Shown: positions 22,754-33,432 of the stretch, one piece after another | Position numbering within the stretch: position 1 is the stretch's first letter | Layout: every line of letters begins with the position of its first letter | Assembly: GCA_019925095.2 (NCBI GenBank) | Contig: CM034403.1 | Coordinates: 9,491,690-9,555,689, forward strand | Reading direction: 5' to 3' | Source of the DNA: Dendrolimus kikuchii | Taxonomy: Eukaryota > Arthropoda > Insecta > Lepidoptera > Lasiocampidae | DNA: 64,000 nucleotides | Notes under the pieces: model-generated | Seen by the model: only the letters and a program-made list of their open reading frames with translations | What the model was told of the DNA's origin: nothing | The model's database searches: none | Program-made: the position numbers and the translations under genes

Positions 22754-22935
22754 AGCTCTGCTACATCTGGGATAATATTAGTGTTAGTGATTGTGTTACG
22801 CAGGTGTAGCCAAAGGCTTAGTGCATTATTTAAGATGCGACATAGTTAATAACTTTAACCACTGACAGATAACAATTTATGTACATACACTAATGTAGCT
22901 AATCATTAACGATGTTACAGTAAATAAGTAAGTCA
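22754..22935. repeat. MITE fragment, family M1
   Basis: The left end (CTCTGCTACATCTGGGATAA, GTGTTAGTGATTGTG) is nearly identical to the left end of 8066-8297. The interior drifts and the right inverted repeat is missing, so the copy is truncated, apparently where the next repeat begins. Confidence 0.6.
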
Positions 22936-22939
22936 CATT

Positions 22940-23130
22940 ATTTATTTATTTAAGGATCACTGACAGTTTTTTTACTTAAGTTCAAATACAATAATGGGCT
23001 TATAACTAAGGTTTAACATTGCAATGTCCGCTTGCTCTGTAATATCTTCAATGTTATTATTAAATAAAATACAAATATGTAAGTTGTTAAAACATAACTA
23101 CAAATAGGAAAAGAAAGCAATGAGCGTGTT
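22940..23130 (-). repeat. Dispersed repeat, inverted copy of 1765-1985
   Basis: Reverse complement shares CTCATTGCTTTC, ACATATTTGTATTT, TGTTAAACCTTAGTTATAA and GTGATCCTTAAA blocks in the same order as 1765-1985. Element class unknown. Confidence 0.6.
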
Positions 23131-23344
23131 TAAATGCAATAGGCATGAATTTCAGTAACCCTAACATTGTTCTAGCTGTCGTCGGCCATCGGGAGCCCTA
23201 CGTACTCCTCGATGATTTCTCTCCCCCGGGGCCCGAGAAAATACGCAAATGCATTCTCCTATAGTTAACAAAAAGTTGTAGTAGGGGGCATAAAACGACA
23301 ATGTTACATTACTTTAAAATTTATTGCAATCACTTTGTAAACTA

Positions 23345-23770
23345 ACTAAGATTCGCCCGCGACTTTGTCCGCGTTGGTATGTTAGCAAATCGTATTTGAA
23401 TAAGACAATTTATATGCACTCTTTAAGCTAGCTTCGGGGAAAATCTCGTGGGATTCCCAATATGTAAAGTATCGCATTATTTAAAAAAGGATATAAGCAA
23501 TCGCTTTACTCTAATATGTGTCAGAATAAGCTAAACGTTTATGTGCCCTAACAACTTCAAACCGTTCCTAAGAAAATTTTCGCAGAATTCCCGGGATAAA
23601 AAGTACTACAGACTAAGTCCGAGAATTTACTATCCACCAGCGAAAATCAAATGAAAATCGACACAGCAGTTTTTACGTGAACCACGAACAAACAGATCAA
23701 CGCAAAAAGCAAAAGACTACACTTTTACATTGTTATAGTAATCTTACAGAAAGATATAATAAAAGAAAAC
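23345..23770 (-). mobile_element. Decayed non-autonomous Helitron, family H3
   Basis: Starts with TCGCCCGCGACTTTGTCCGC (the inverse of a Helitron 3' hairpin) and shares AAGCAATCGCTTTACT, GTGTCAGAATAAG, CCCGGGATAAAAAGTA and TTTTTACGTGAACC blocks with 27111-27661 and 53798-54353. Both ends have drifted, so limits are approximate. Confidence 0.55.
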
Positions 23771-24325
23771 TTAACTTAGTTATATTGTATTCAACTTAAG
23801 TCCCTTAAGACTATTAGTAGCATATTGAGACTAGGTGACCGTCTTCTATAGGTAAGGCTGGTTACGTTTCCTCGCTGTATAGCCATACTGATCCGTTGTC
23901 CAAGGTGGGCACGAGCCCTCTGATCACCTGAACAGTTAATGAGTCGTTTTCATAAATTATGGTATAGGCTTGACACAATACGTAGTATAAATTCAATAAA
24001 ATGCGTAACTGATAACATCATAGCATTCCTTTTCTTTGTTTAAAAGCACGCGGTCGTCACGACATAGGATTGTCTCGAAGCAATATCAGATATCCAAGTT
24101 ACAACTCTATTACATCCCGATATGGTGAAAATATGTATTCAATTAATATATAATTTCATAATTAACTTCGTAGCAGAAACAATATTATTAGATGTACGAG
24201 CTGGAAATAGTTATTAGTATTTTTCGTATAATTTATGGCATAAGTTTACCTTTAAAGAATGACACATTTTATTGATAACATTAATTATGTATTATCTTTA
24301 ATTTTGCAAATAATAAAAATGCTAA
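23771..24325. other. Spacer with no recognised feature
   Basis: A GC-moderate segment at 23840-23940 and AT-rich DNA. No repeat partner found. Confidence 0.4.
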
Positions 24326-24413
24326 TGCTCTTATTCATATTGAGTTGGAGTAAGTTTGAACCGGTTCTTAAATAATTCAAACTTCTTCTCTAACACAATA
24401 TGAATAAGACCGT
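24326..24413. repeat. Short palindromic MITE, family P (degenerate)
   Basis: The left arm CTTATTCATATTGAGTTGGA and its inverse at 24392-24413 (ATATGAATAAGACCGT) match the near-perfect palindrome at 55595-55693. Arms are diverged in the centre. Confidence 0.7.
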
Positions 24414-24479
24414 AAGAATAAAATATGGCAGACGTTTTTAATTTATTTTGAATAAATTTCTTTGATACGTGGTAGAGCC

Positions 24480-24831
24480 GTGTTGGAATCATTATCTTGA
24501 TTACAGCTCTTAGGGCCGGCTCGATCTATGTGACACCACGCTCTCACAGAATATCGGCGTGAAACGGTTAGCCTTCTGCTAATCGTGTTTCGTGCGATAA
24601 GTAGGAGTTCTGAGGGCCCACTTCCTATCCCATCTCCCTATTCTTCTTCTTTCTATACCATTCCTTCTGTCTGATCCCTCTATCTTATGCCCCTACCTCA
24701 CACTAAAGCCTGGCAACGGGTTGCTTTCGCCCCTGGTGTTGCAATGTCTATTATAGGCGGCGGTAATCACTTTCCATGACAGGTCGTCTGTCTATTTGCC
24801 AGCTTTGCAATAAATAAACAAAAAATAAAGT
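24480..24831 (+). mobile_element. LINE 3' region, divergent subfamily
   Basis: The 3' end contains GGTGTTGCAATGTCTATTAT, GGCGGTAATCACTTTCCATG, GTCGTCTGTCTATTTGCCAG and an AATAAATAAACAAAAAATAA tail. It is related to but distinct from the L1 tail. Upstream, 24490-24700 (GACACCACGCTCTCACAGA and GGCGTGAAACGG) fits the longer 3' region of this subfamily from memory of lepidopteran repeats. Non-coding as it stands. Confidence 0.6.
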
Positions 24832-24927
24832 GAAATTCAACAAGAAGCTGCAAATGTCTTTATTATTGTTCAACAAAAGATGTAAGAAACCTCTTTTTAT
24901 CGTAAAGTATTATAAAGCCGCGTACTC

Positions 24928-25140
24928 ACCTGTGAGCTGTAACCGTTGCAGTTATTATCAGAACTAGGTTTACCTATAGTGCTGGGTGTGCATCGCACAC
25001 GGGCGCCAGATCATAATGGGGCCCCGAACGCCGCTTACGACACACTGAAATTCATGCGTCACACACGGCGCCGGCTCTTTCAAAGACCCTGTGCCCGCGT
25101 TATGGACGAGGCCGGGTGCGGTAGCTAAGCAAGGCGCGCC
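24928..25140 (-). promoter_or_regulatory. Candidate minus-strand first exon with splice donor
   Basis: On the minus strand a GC-rich stretch (25140 down to 24938) ends at CAG|GTGAGTACG, an excellent splice-donor match (GT at 24936-24935). ATG triplets in it are soon stopped, so if transcribed it would be a 5' untranslated or non-coding exon. No repeat partner in the window. The plus-strand 60-codon frame in the same place lacks any family signature. Inference only. Confidence 0.25.
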
Positions 25141-25220
25141 ACGAGCGACTCCAATACTCTATACAATAACTTTTATTTCGATGTGACATCAGCATTAGAA
25201 CATTATATTGTTGTTGTCGC

Positions 25221-25270
25221 ATAATTCTTCTAACTCCTTTTTTTGAAAAAAAAGGAGTTAGAAGAATTAT
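25221..25270. repeat. Perfect 50-bp palindrome
   Basis: Two 24-bp arms (ATAATTCTTCTAACTCCTTT plus TTTT, and its exact inverse) around a two-base centre. Transcribed, it would fold into an uninterrupted hairpin. Exact arms imply recent origin or gene-conversion upkeep. Confidence 0.9.
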
Positions 25271-25527
25271 TTTTTCTCGTGTACCCTTAAAACAAGAACT
25301 ATTATAGATAGAGGTAAGGAAAATATAATGTTTCATTAAAATATTTTTGCCTTAGTTATCAGTACAGGCCAACTTGCAGTTGCTATTTTAGCACGGTTTA
25401 ATGAGAGTGTTTGTTCTGAACGTGTAGCTATTGCTTCCCGACATCATTTAAAATTGCACCATTTGCGCCTGAACGTCTATTAACTGGGGAAAATATAACT
25501 TGTAATTGTCCCATTTTGACCGCGAGT

Positions 25528-25541
25528 GTACTAGAGGGCGC
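25528..25541 (+). promoter_or_regulatory. CTCF-like motif
   Basis: GTACTAGAGGGCGC agrees with the CTCF core CCASYAGRKGGCRS at 12 of 14 positions by my count, including the whole AGAGGGCGC core used in insects as well as vertebrates. It sits in unique, GC-richer DNA (25500-25720). Confidence 0.3.
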
Positions 25542-25750
25542 CAGGGTATTGATTGCACACGGACTCTATATGGACTAGAGCCGCCTCTGGTTACTGTAAC
25601 CAAAAATCATAGTGTGTACGTGACTCGCGAGCTCAAGGCGTGCGGCACATGGCTCGCTTGCAACGAGCAGACAAAGCGAAGATCAGAGTCGCGGCGTACA
25701 CATTAGAGCACGTTACTGTATTCTTTCGGTTACAGTTATGACTTGCAGAT

Positions 25751-27110
25751 GAGTGAGCACGCCGCTTTATGAAGAGCCTTATTTTTGTATAAATCCAATC
25801 AAGGCTGAGAAATTCGACCCGATGATTAGTATCAGTGTTTTATTGTAAGAGAGATGTCACAAACTAGACAAAGGCACTCGGCTATTAGTTGCGTAAAAGT
25901 TGCGTTGAGATCGTTTTGCGATACAGCTCTTATTTAACCTTGGTCACGGATATTGGTAGTTTTAAAGTAGCCGGCTGCTCTCCGATGGAGATCGTTTTGT
26001 TGATAACAATTAATATATTTTATGAAACCGTTGATTCGGTTTTTAAAATTGCGTACATATGTATTATATGTACAATGTATATTATTACTGTATTTCTTGC
26101 ATTTCGCATAAAATTTTCGATATTATAATATGGAAACTGTTTCATTTTTGAAATAAAAGTATAATTATGTACTTACTTCCTCTCTATTAATTAGATACTT
26201 ATCAATCCACTCACGTAAACCTTGGAAATGCAACCCGCTGAAATTACCTCATTTTTCGGGGTCAAAAGTATTATCTATTCAACCTTGTAATCGTATATAT
26301 AATACAATAATAAAGGGTAAACTAACCATTGTTGACATCCCACCTAATGATTGACATCCAGTATTTTTTTTAAGATATTAAAGAAAAAAGAAACACCCAC
26401 ACAATCATATTATTATCATTGGTGTATGGCTACAACACAATTATAAAGATATTACAGATTTTTTTATGTTTCGAATAAAGTAATAGGATGCCTATTGTAC
26501 TGATAAATAATTATTATACTGGGGTGCCAATACTAGTATGGTTTTCCCTTGTACTCTCAAGGGTATCGAGATTTTAATTTATCAAGACTTTAAATTTCGG
26601 AGGTACTAAACGTTAGGTATCATACGTTAAGAAATGTTACGTAATATAATAAACAATGATTGGTTTTCTTTGTATTACAATACAGCTTCCACCATTTACG
26701 GCAACTGCGATAGCGACCGCAGAATCGCACGTGCGTACCATGAACTGGCGTAAGATAGAACAGCCAGCTCACAATTGCTTAATCGTCTGATGATGCATAG
26801 GCATAGAAATCAGTGTCTAGAATGAGTCAGATCTTACTTTGCAGGTTGAATTACATGATCAATAGGACTAGTGTGTACATGTTAAGATAGGGCTGAAAGA
26901 TCTAGTGAATTCTTCTTATCGTCTCATTAGTAATTTCCAGCGGGTTTTGTGAATTGTCTTAGGTCATGAATTCTATAGCAATTCTTTGGAATTCAGTATT
27001 TTATTTGCTCTGCATGCTACTAGAAATAGTTTCGGAGTTCTGAGTTTGTAAAAACTTACTTACACTTGGACCTCATTTACTTTCGCAGAAAGTTCTCCTA
27101 TATTTTAAGA
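25751..27110. other. AT-rich spacer, nothing recognised
   Basis: No gene or repeat partner. 26695-26760 is a short CG-richer patch. The 79-codon frame at 25889-26128 is hydrophobic, without motif or splice context. Confidence 0.45.
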
Positions 27111-27661
27111 TTAGGATATGCCCGCGAATACGTCTACGCTTGTCTTGAAATTCCCAGGGAATTCCCTGGACACAAAATACTGCAACATTTGAAAAAGAAT
27201 GTAAGCTATCGTTTTAGTGAAAAGTGTGTCGGAATAAGTTAATTTTAATTCACCCTAACAACTATAAACCGATCTCGGGAAAATTCCTGCGGGATTTCCG
27301 TGATAAAATAATCACATATTTTATTACATTAAATTTACAGTAGACTATTATAAGGATCAGTAAAAAAGTCACATTGGAATTCCAATATTTTTTTAATCTG
27401 GCCGTTTTAATTCATTCCCAGAAAAATGTCCGCGGGATTCACAGGATAAAAAGTAGCGCAAATTTTAAGTCTAGGAATTTACTGTTGACCACCGAAAACC
27501 GCATCGCAATCGAATTGAATCCCAAACAAACAGAAGAAATCTAAAAAAAATTGCATCGTATTCTTCATCTTGTATATAGTGTATTCCAGTTGTATTTTTT
27601 AAATAGCTTCAATGTACAGACACGGCATGTTTAGAATTTTATAACATTATTATATTATAGA
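27111..27661 (-). mobile_element. Non-autonomous Helitron, family H3
   Basis: On the minus strand it starts TCTATAATATAATAATGTTA after an A and ends TTAG (for CTAG) before a T. It shares long ordered blocks with 53798-54353: AAGAATGTAAGCTATCGTTT, AGTGAAAAGTGTGTCGGA and GAATTTACTGT, plus the end block GCTTCAATGTACAGACACGG. About 551 bp, no protein. Confidence 0.75.
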
Positions 27662-27669
27662 TAAAGAAA

Positions 27670-27900
27670 AAATAGCCCATAAAACCTCACACAGCTGCAC
27701 ACAAGCCTCCCCCGTTTTAGCTAACTGGAGGGTACGGTATGTCTTACGTTCGTTGAAGCCGGATTAACGCATTTGTAACCTCAATGACCAGGTTAACGTT
27801 ACTGCATTAAAATTTCGTCACCGGTACAGGATTCGAATCCATGTTATTTAAATGAAGACCGGATTAATTAGAGCCAGAACTCTCACTCACTGGTCATACA
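27670..27900 (-). mobile_element. SINE-like element with box B
   Basis: The minus strand carries GGATTCGAATCC (box B-like) at about 27834-27845 with an A-box-like CTGGCTCTAATTAATCCGG upstream. The body includes the inverse of CCCATAAAACCTCACACAGC. A body fragment recurs at 43084-43145. tRNA-derived SINE by inference. Confidence 0.45.
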
Positions 27901-28013
27901 TCATTAATATTTGAAAGAACCCTTTATGCCTTGATTTTAATTTTTCTATAAGCATTTTTCTTTCAATATTATAACACAACTTTTTTTTGTGTCGTGTCCC
28001 ACATATATAATAT

Positions 28014-28507
28014 TGTTACGACCTAGACGCCGACACAGACAAATTCACACCTGCGTACCTGTAGAAACACATATATTAACTTTCGGCATTTGGACTTCTT
28101 TTGTTTACTTTGTGTTTAAAGTTTGTGATTACAAAACAGCCCATTGTGTATTGAAATCTTTTATGGCAGTCATTAGCCAGGTGTGTCGGATTTAAATTAT
28201 AAACTGATTCTAGGAAATTCGGTTCACGCGGCTGGGCAGACATATTGCATCTGTGCAGTATAAAGCAATGCCTCGATTGAGGGACGAGGCAGTCGAGCGA
28301 TAACCACGAGCGAAGCAAGATTAGTACATTCGGTAATCTATTTAATGACGGACTTTTCGAGTGTCATTGAATTACGATCTTCTGCATTACGTTTGGACTT
28401 GTTGCGTTCGGTTATATTTGTACCTGTGTTATACGTGTTTGTATAGTTCTAATAAACTCTATAGTAATTCTAACGGCATTTTAATTCGAGTCTCGCGAAT
28501 CGTAACA
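28014..28507 (+). mobile_element. Solo LTR, family S (copy 3, best preserved)
   Basis: Ends are TGTTACGACC and TCGTAACA, a TG...CA LTR with short inverted ends (TGTTACGA with TCGTAACA). TATAAAG box at 28259-28265, GAGGCAGTCGAGCGATAACC after it, AATAAA at 28451-28456. ATAT at 28010-28013 and 28508-28511 is the target duplication. No gag-pol on either side, so a solo LTR. 494 bp. Confidence 0.93.
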
Positions 28508-28511
28508 ATAT

Positions 28512-29157
28512 TATAAAGTCATATCTGACCTTATAATAGTCTACATGTGGCAACGAATAGAATAGAACGCATTAAGATTTGAAGAACATACATAAATATG
28601 CATTATATTCTTTAATTCACTATGAGGTCATAGAAGCACGTGCAAAATCAAATTATGATTTATTGCAACAATAGCCTCATAAAATAATAAAGCTACAATG
28701 CAACGCTCGGAGCGATTACTGGGCGGGCGAATCCGGGAGCACCAATTAGTGTTAACAATATTGCCTTCGTGAATTATATCTGATAGTTTGATATTCTGCT
28801 TACTCATTTATAGTCCTTGAATGTAATACGAATGATGAATAACGTAAAAATTTAAAATGCAGTCTATTTTTTTTATAGATCAGAAGCTCTGACGATCGTG
28901 GTTGTCAGAAAAGGCTATTATTCATCATTTCTCAGTTCATTTTTTTGTTTTCATTCTTTTATCGAGTGAAGGGATTCAGTTAGTGTTGGATTTCCCAACA
29001 CGCTGAGTAAGCTGGAACCAAGAGCACATATATGGACACCAAAATTGATTACTATATCTTACAGAAATTAAAAAATTACTATAGAATAGAGTAAAATAGT
29101 CTAAGATTAAGACTACACAAATAATGCTATATTAAATATATTTTAGCACATAGCAAA
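28512..29157. other. Spacer with no recognised feature
   Basis: Unique, mostly AT-rich sequence between the solo LTR and a U element. Confidence 0.45.
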
Positions 29158-29158
29158 T

Positions 29159-29470
29159 TTTTATCCGTGCAGGAACGGAGAAAGAATACAATTTCCTGCA
29201 ACCGGGCGGCCTGTCGTAAAAGGTGACAAAACAACCCACAGCCAGGTGGTAGGGTATTTGCTCGACTGGATGACGACCACCCCTGATCTAGAGTATGTCG
29301 CTATAACAACCTTGTGTTGTGTTCCGGCATTAGTGACCAGGTTTCAGTCCCCCTTAAAAGAACAGTAGCGCATTGGTAGCACCTTTGATGTTAATAATGT
29401 CCATAGTGATGGTAACCGCTTTCCATCAAGTGCGCCGTCTGTCTGTCTGATGAACTCCTGCAAAAAAAAA
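29159..29470 (+). mobile_element. U element, copy 2 (complete)
   Basis: Runs from the common start TTATCCGTGCAGGAACGGAG through GGGCGGCCTGTCGTAAAAGG, CAGCCAGGTGGTAGGGTATT and GACCAGGTTTCAGTC to the LINE-like tail (ATGTCCATAG, GGTAACCGCTTTCCATCA) and a nine-base A run. About 312 bp. It starts at the same base as copies 34491-34802 and 50447-50655, which argues for a fixed 5' end rather than random LINE truncation. Confidence 0.88.
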
Positions 29471-29828
29471 ACATGGATAAATATTCCCCTGGGAAAAGGT
29501 GGTGTAAATAGTAGTTAATAAACTATTGTAAACAAATCATAAACTTATAATTTCGTTGTGATTATGAACTAGAGTACCGAATTGTAGAGATAGGTACGGG
29601 CAGCAGATGTCTACCTCCATCAGTGGACTTGAATTAGTTCATGGTGGTTATATACTAACATAGTCAAGTTTTAATGGGACTTTGTCCTCTATTCTATCTA
29701 AGTACTACTTTATTCTATCAGATTTATTGCTTCCAACCAGTCATCAAATACTATAGATCTTTTTATAAATTTAACAAAGCGAGGGTGACTATTTGGCACC
29801 GAGTCGCAAAATACTAATATCAAATATT
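29471..29828. other. Spacer with no recognised feature
   Basis: AT-rich, no open frame or repeat partner. Confidence 0.4.
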
Positions 29829-29957
29829 ATGTCTGATCTGGGTGTCTGGGATCTGCCCAAGATCGGTCCATTGTATATTGCCCATAACACAAGCGTAACT
29901 TGCTTAGCTTGACAAACTCACACATATACAATGTGTGCGTTTGTCGGCCGATAAAAT
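29829..29957 (+). mobile_element. SINE body, family N2 (5'-truncated)
   Basis: Matches the body of 20892-21115 from TCTGGGTGTCTGGGATCTGC through TTGTATATTGCCCATAACAC and AAGCGTAACTTGCTTAGCTT to a TGTGTGCGTTTGTC end. No tRNA-like head. Confidence 0.72.
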
Positions 29958-30030
29958 TTTTTAAAAATAAATATTAATTAGGATTATAACGTATAAGTTG
30001 AATTATGCTAAAAGAATAGTAAAATAAGAA

Positions 30031-30181
30031 ACCGACTTCAAAAATAAATAAAATTATATATAAAAATATACAATATAAATATATATTAAAAATATACTTA
30101 TAATGTATTAAAATCAATAACTTCAAAAGTAACTAAGAAATTCAAAAAAATATATATTTTGTACGACATCTTGAAGTCGGT
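30031..30181. repeat. Small MITE with ACCGACTTCAA ends
   Basis: Left ACCGACTTCAAAAA and right CTTGAAGTCGGT are inverted repeats; the 120-bp interior is almost pure A and T. Elements with these ends are common in Lepidoptera as I recall. Confidence 0.55.
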
Positions 30182-30236
30182 GTAAAACAATAAAAATGAC
30201 TGTATACATTGCTACAACTAATAATTCTATATTTTA

Positions 30237-30548
30237 CTAGCTGATGCCCGCGACTTCGTTCGCGTGTGCGATTTTTTACTATCCCTGGAAACTCTTTAAT
30301 TTTTCGCTATCAAAAGTATCCCATATGTTGACCAGGGATATAAGCTACCACCATACAAAATTTTATTTAAATCGGTCCAGTCGTTTCGGAGACTAGCCGG
30401 TACAAACAGACAGACAAACAGAGAAACAAAAAAAATTAAAAAATCTAAATTACTTCTATTTCACTTCTTACATCCCCGTGACTCGGCTTTTAGTATTTCT
30501 TTTCATTGTACAGAAATTTGACCTCTACAATTTTATTATATGTATAGA
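30237..30548 (-). mobile_element. Non-autonomous Helitron, complete, family H1
   Basis: On the minus strand it starts TCTATACATATAATAAAATT after an A and ends GCATCAGCTAG before a T, with the GAACGAAGTCGCGGG hairpin near the 3' end. Same family as 17454-17785 with good identity throughout. 312 bp. Confidence 0.9.
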
Positions 30549-30639
30549 TTTAAACACATAGGGCAGGATTGTGGTCAAACGCGAAGCTATACTACAATAA
30601 AAATATAAAAAAAAGATTTGGCAGTAAATTTTATATGTT

Positions 30640-30746
30640 AAAAAAGCTGCTTAAGTAAAGCTTGCTTCCCAGTCAGGATTGAACCCACGCTATTCTAATT
30701 GGACGCAAGTGCGCTAACCACGAATTAGACAAGACCTTCTGTGTTT
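30640..30746 (-). mobile_element. tRNA-derived SINE head
   Basis: Minus strand: box A-like TGGTTAGCGCACTTGCG and box B GGTTCAATCC, separated by about 35 bases, followed by CTGACTGGGAAGC. Resembles the heads at 37051 and 54432. Little body remains. Confidence 0.55.
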
Positions 30747-30747
30747 A

Positions 30748-32312
30748 ATAGGTGGAAAATTATTGACCTATAATCTATATTTTGGGTGCATTATAATTGT
30801 TAAGCATTATCATAACGTGTTCATATTTTTTTTAACTACTTTATCGGCGTTATCGATCTTACTGATAAAATCTTATGTGGCGTTTTTGCCTCCTTAGTTA
30901 ATACGTGTTACTTTATTAATTACTTAACATAATGCTTGACCAATAATATATAAGCGTGTTACTTAGGAATTTTAAGTTCATGGATAAATAATCATTTCTA
31001 CAGTAGAGAAACACTACAAAATAATATGGCTTATTTTTTCGGGTGTTGTAGTCATTTAGAAAAAATGAAAGCACTTGAGGTCTCGTGTGCTGCTATTGTG
31101 TATGCCGCAGCCTCACCGCTGACGGCGGCAGCGCGCTGAATGCGCGGTGGCGGCGTACGAGACGTGTACACGTGCGCTAACAGACCATCATGTCAGTTCA
31201 TCGGTCTAATAATTGAATCTTTATGGATGATATGTGCCAATATTGCTTGATCTAAGCTGATATTATAAATACACTAAAGGGCAAAGGCTGTTTTTTTTAT
31301 TAAGAAACAAATCATCAGGGCAATATTTTTTATTACGAGTCGTATCCAGCCATATATAACGAAATTATGGATGCACGCTGACACGTAATTTGTTGTGCAT
31401 GCAATTTATATGAATTTAATTTTAATCAATTCCATAAATATGTGCTTTATGGTTTAAATTTACATGATAATAAAGTTTCTATTTGATCAAGAAACGCGAC
31501 TTGTCGTATTAATATAATTTACGTATAGATATTTATTTAAGTATAGTTTTCATGGTGCTATCAAGTAATAATCATGATTTGTAATAAATTTTCTGTACCG
31601 TTTAGTTTCATACAAGGCTTTGAAACCGGTTAAAAAATTGAACCGGTTACAACCAAAGTACATAGGAACTTTTCAGTTTTATTCTAACTTTAACCTCAAT
31701 CAAACGGTTTTTGGTTACAAAAGTTCGTTAAATAGATTTTATTGAATAAACCGGGTTTGAACGGTTTTTACTTTAAACCTTCAAAGCACAAAAGCACAGC
31801 CATGTGGTACAGCAAGTTTGTTACACACAAACACATGTTCGGAAAGTCAGAATGAGAAAGTAATTCTCGCAAAATAAACCAGTATTCATACAGATTTATA
31901 TAACAATATTTTTAAGGCTTACAATCCGAACGAAATAGTTGATTAAAACCGGTTGTAGCGGATTAATAGCGGTTAACCTTAAACCGGTTCTAACCTTGGA
32001 CTTTTAGATCTACTATTTTGAGGAGTCGATTTTATTCATGTTGATTTAAGAGTATTTTTATCAATTCACACAATATTCTGGGGTGAATTTAGATATAAAA
32101 CTCAGTAGAGATGTGTGTGACATTTAAACATTAAAATAAAGTATTTTGGGGTTCAAAGCAATTTTGGCAAACATGGCAGCTTTGTTTCTGTCACGTCTAT
32201 CTGTCCGTCTGTCTGTATTTGTATGTCATAGTCATTTCCCTCGGAAGTTATTGATACTTTATACATGAAATTTACTAAGAATATAATCTACTATATATTA
32301 AAATATAATCTA
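30748..32312. other. AT-rich spacer with one CG-rich patch
   Basis: About 1.5 kb without genes. 31075-31190 is dense in CG (CGCTGACGGCGGCAGCGCGC and GTGGCGGCGTACGAGACGTG), unlike its flanks, with no repeat partner; listed as a possible regulatory patch. The section 31620-32000 has several AACCGGTT-like repeats in both orientations. Confidence 0.4.
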
Positions 32313-32515
32313 CTAGCGGGCTCAGAAGACGTTGTTCTGCCTTAAAAATAAAAGTGTATAACCCAATTGCAACGTCATCTACCGGATCCAATTGTGAATC
32401 TAAACTTTTCTCGAATCCACTTGAAAATATACCAAAAAATTCATCAAAATCGGTCCAACCGTTTAGGAATTTAATGACATACACACGAACGGAAGAATTA
32501 TTATATATATATATA
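32313..32515 (-). mobile_element. Short non-autonomous Helitron
   Basis: The minus-strand 3' end is CGCTAG (CTAG at 32313-32316) before a T, with GGCAGAACAACGTCTTCTGA upstream. The middle has the inverse of AAAATCGGTCCAACCGTTTA, a segment typical of lepidopteran Helitrons. The 5' limit lies in the TA run near 32500-32515. Confidence 0.55.
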
Positions 32516-33079
32516 TACACACTGCTGTAGTGAAATTGCGACAATTGGCAACATGGCAACAACAACACGTGGCTGCTATGTACCGGAGATATATTTTTTA
32601 TGTGACGTTTCCCAGTCAACGAATGACTTAAAACATTAAAATTTTCACTTTTAGTGTTCACTTTCATACAAATACAATACCATATCTGCCTACCATTAAA
32701 TCTAGATTCACGCCAAATTCAAAATACATTTCTCCAAAAGTGACGCTTTTAAAGCCAATGAAAGCATGTCATTCCTACCATTATTATACGCACCTACTTT
32801 TTATACCAACGATAACATCCGTAAGGACAATGTATGTGTCACCTATAAGTCTGTTCTATATTAAGGTTGGTTTACACAATGACAGTTCTACCGTGATCGC
32901 CTCCACTAATTACTCGTATTGCAGCATTAAGCTTGTTTTCTTCACCGTCTGCTCTGTCATCATTCAAGGCATAGGTTGTCTTTAAACAGTTAACATTTTT
33001 ATTCACTCAAAATTTTTGCATAAAACAGTCAATATTATGTATAAACTTTTCTGAACCCGTGCCAACGTATATAAAAGTA
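32516..33079. other. Spacer with no recognised feature
   Basis: Short frames here (for example 32740-32985) show no family resemblance. Confidence 0.4.
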
Positions 33080-33125
33080 CTAACTTCTGCCTGCGACTTC
33101 GTCTGCGTGGAATAGTTAAAAAAGC
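33080..33125 (-). mobile_element. Helitron 3'-end fragment
   Basis: The minus strand reads CGCAGACGAAGTCGCAGGCA then TTAG (for CTAG) and T. Only the 3' hairpin end of an H1-like element remains; a MITE begins eight bases further on. Confidence 0.5.
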
Positions 33126-33133
33126 AGATATTA

Positions 33134-33429
33134 GGAGCCATCCATAAATTACATCACATGTTAAGGATGAAGAGGGAGTGGACGAAGTGTAACAAGGGGT
33201 GGGAGGGAATCTAAATTTCATGACGACACATTTTAAAATCTAATATATTTAAGCAAATTACGGAACTGCTCTTTTAGTTTAATAACTTCTCAATATAAAA
33301 TTGCAAAATATGTGATATCACACTAGGGAGGGAGGAGTCTCATGAATGTGACTAGCTGTGAAAAGGAGGAGGGGTAGGGAGGGGTCACCACATCATGAAA
33401 TTCGTGTGATGTAATTTGTGGAGGGCCCC
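33134..33429. mobile_element. MITE with TTA duplication, PIF/Harbinger-like
   Basis: Terminal inverted repeats GGAGCCATCCATAAATTACA and (inverse of the right end) GGGGCCCTCCACAAATTACA. TTA flanks both sides (33131-33133 and 33430-33432). G-rich subterminal blocks on each side. 296 bp, no coding. The three-base TWA duplication and GG-starting ends fit PIF/Harbinger-type elements. Confidence 0.75.
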
Positions 33430-33432
33430 TTA

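Noticed and set aside
24946..25128. Plus-strand 60-codon frame
   Set aside because: No family resemblance; the opposite strand has a better splice-donor argument.
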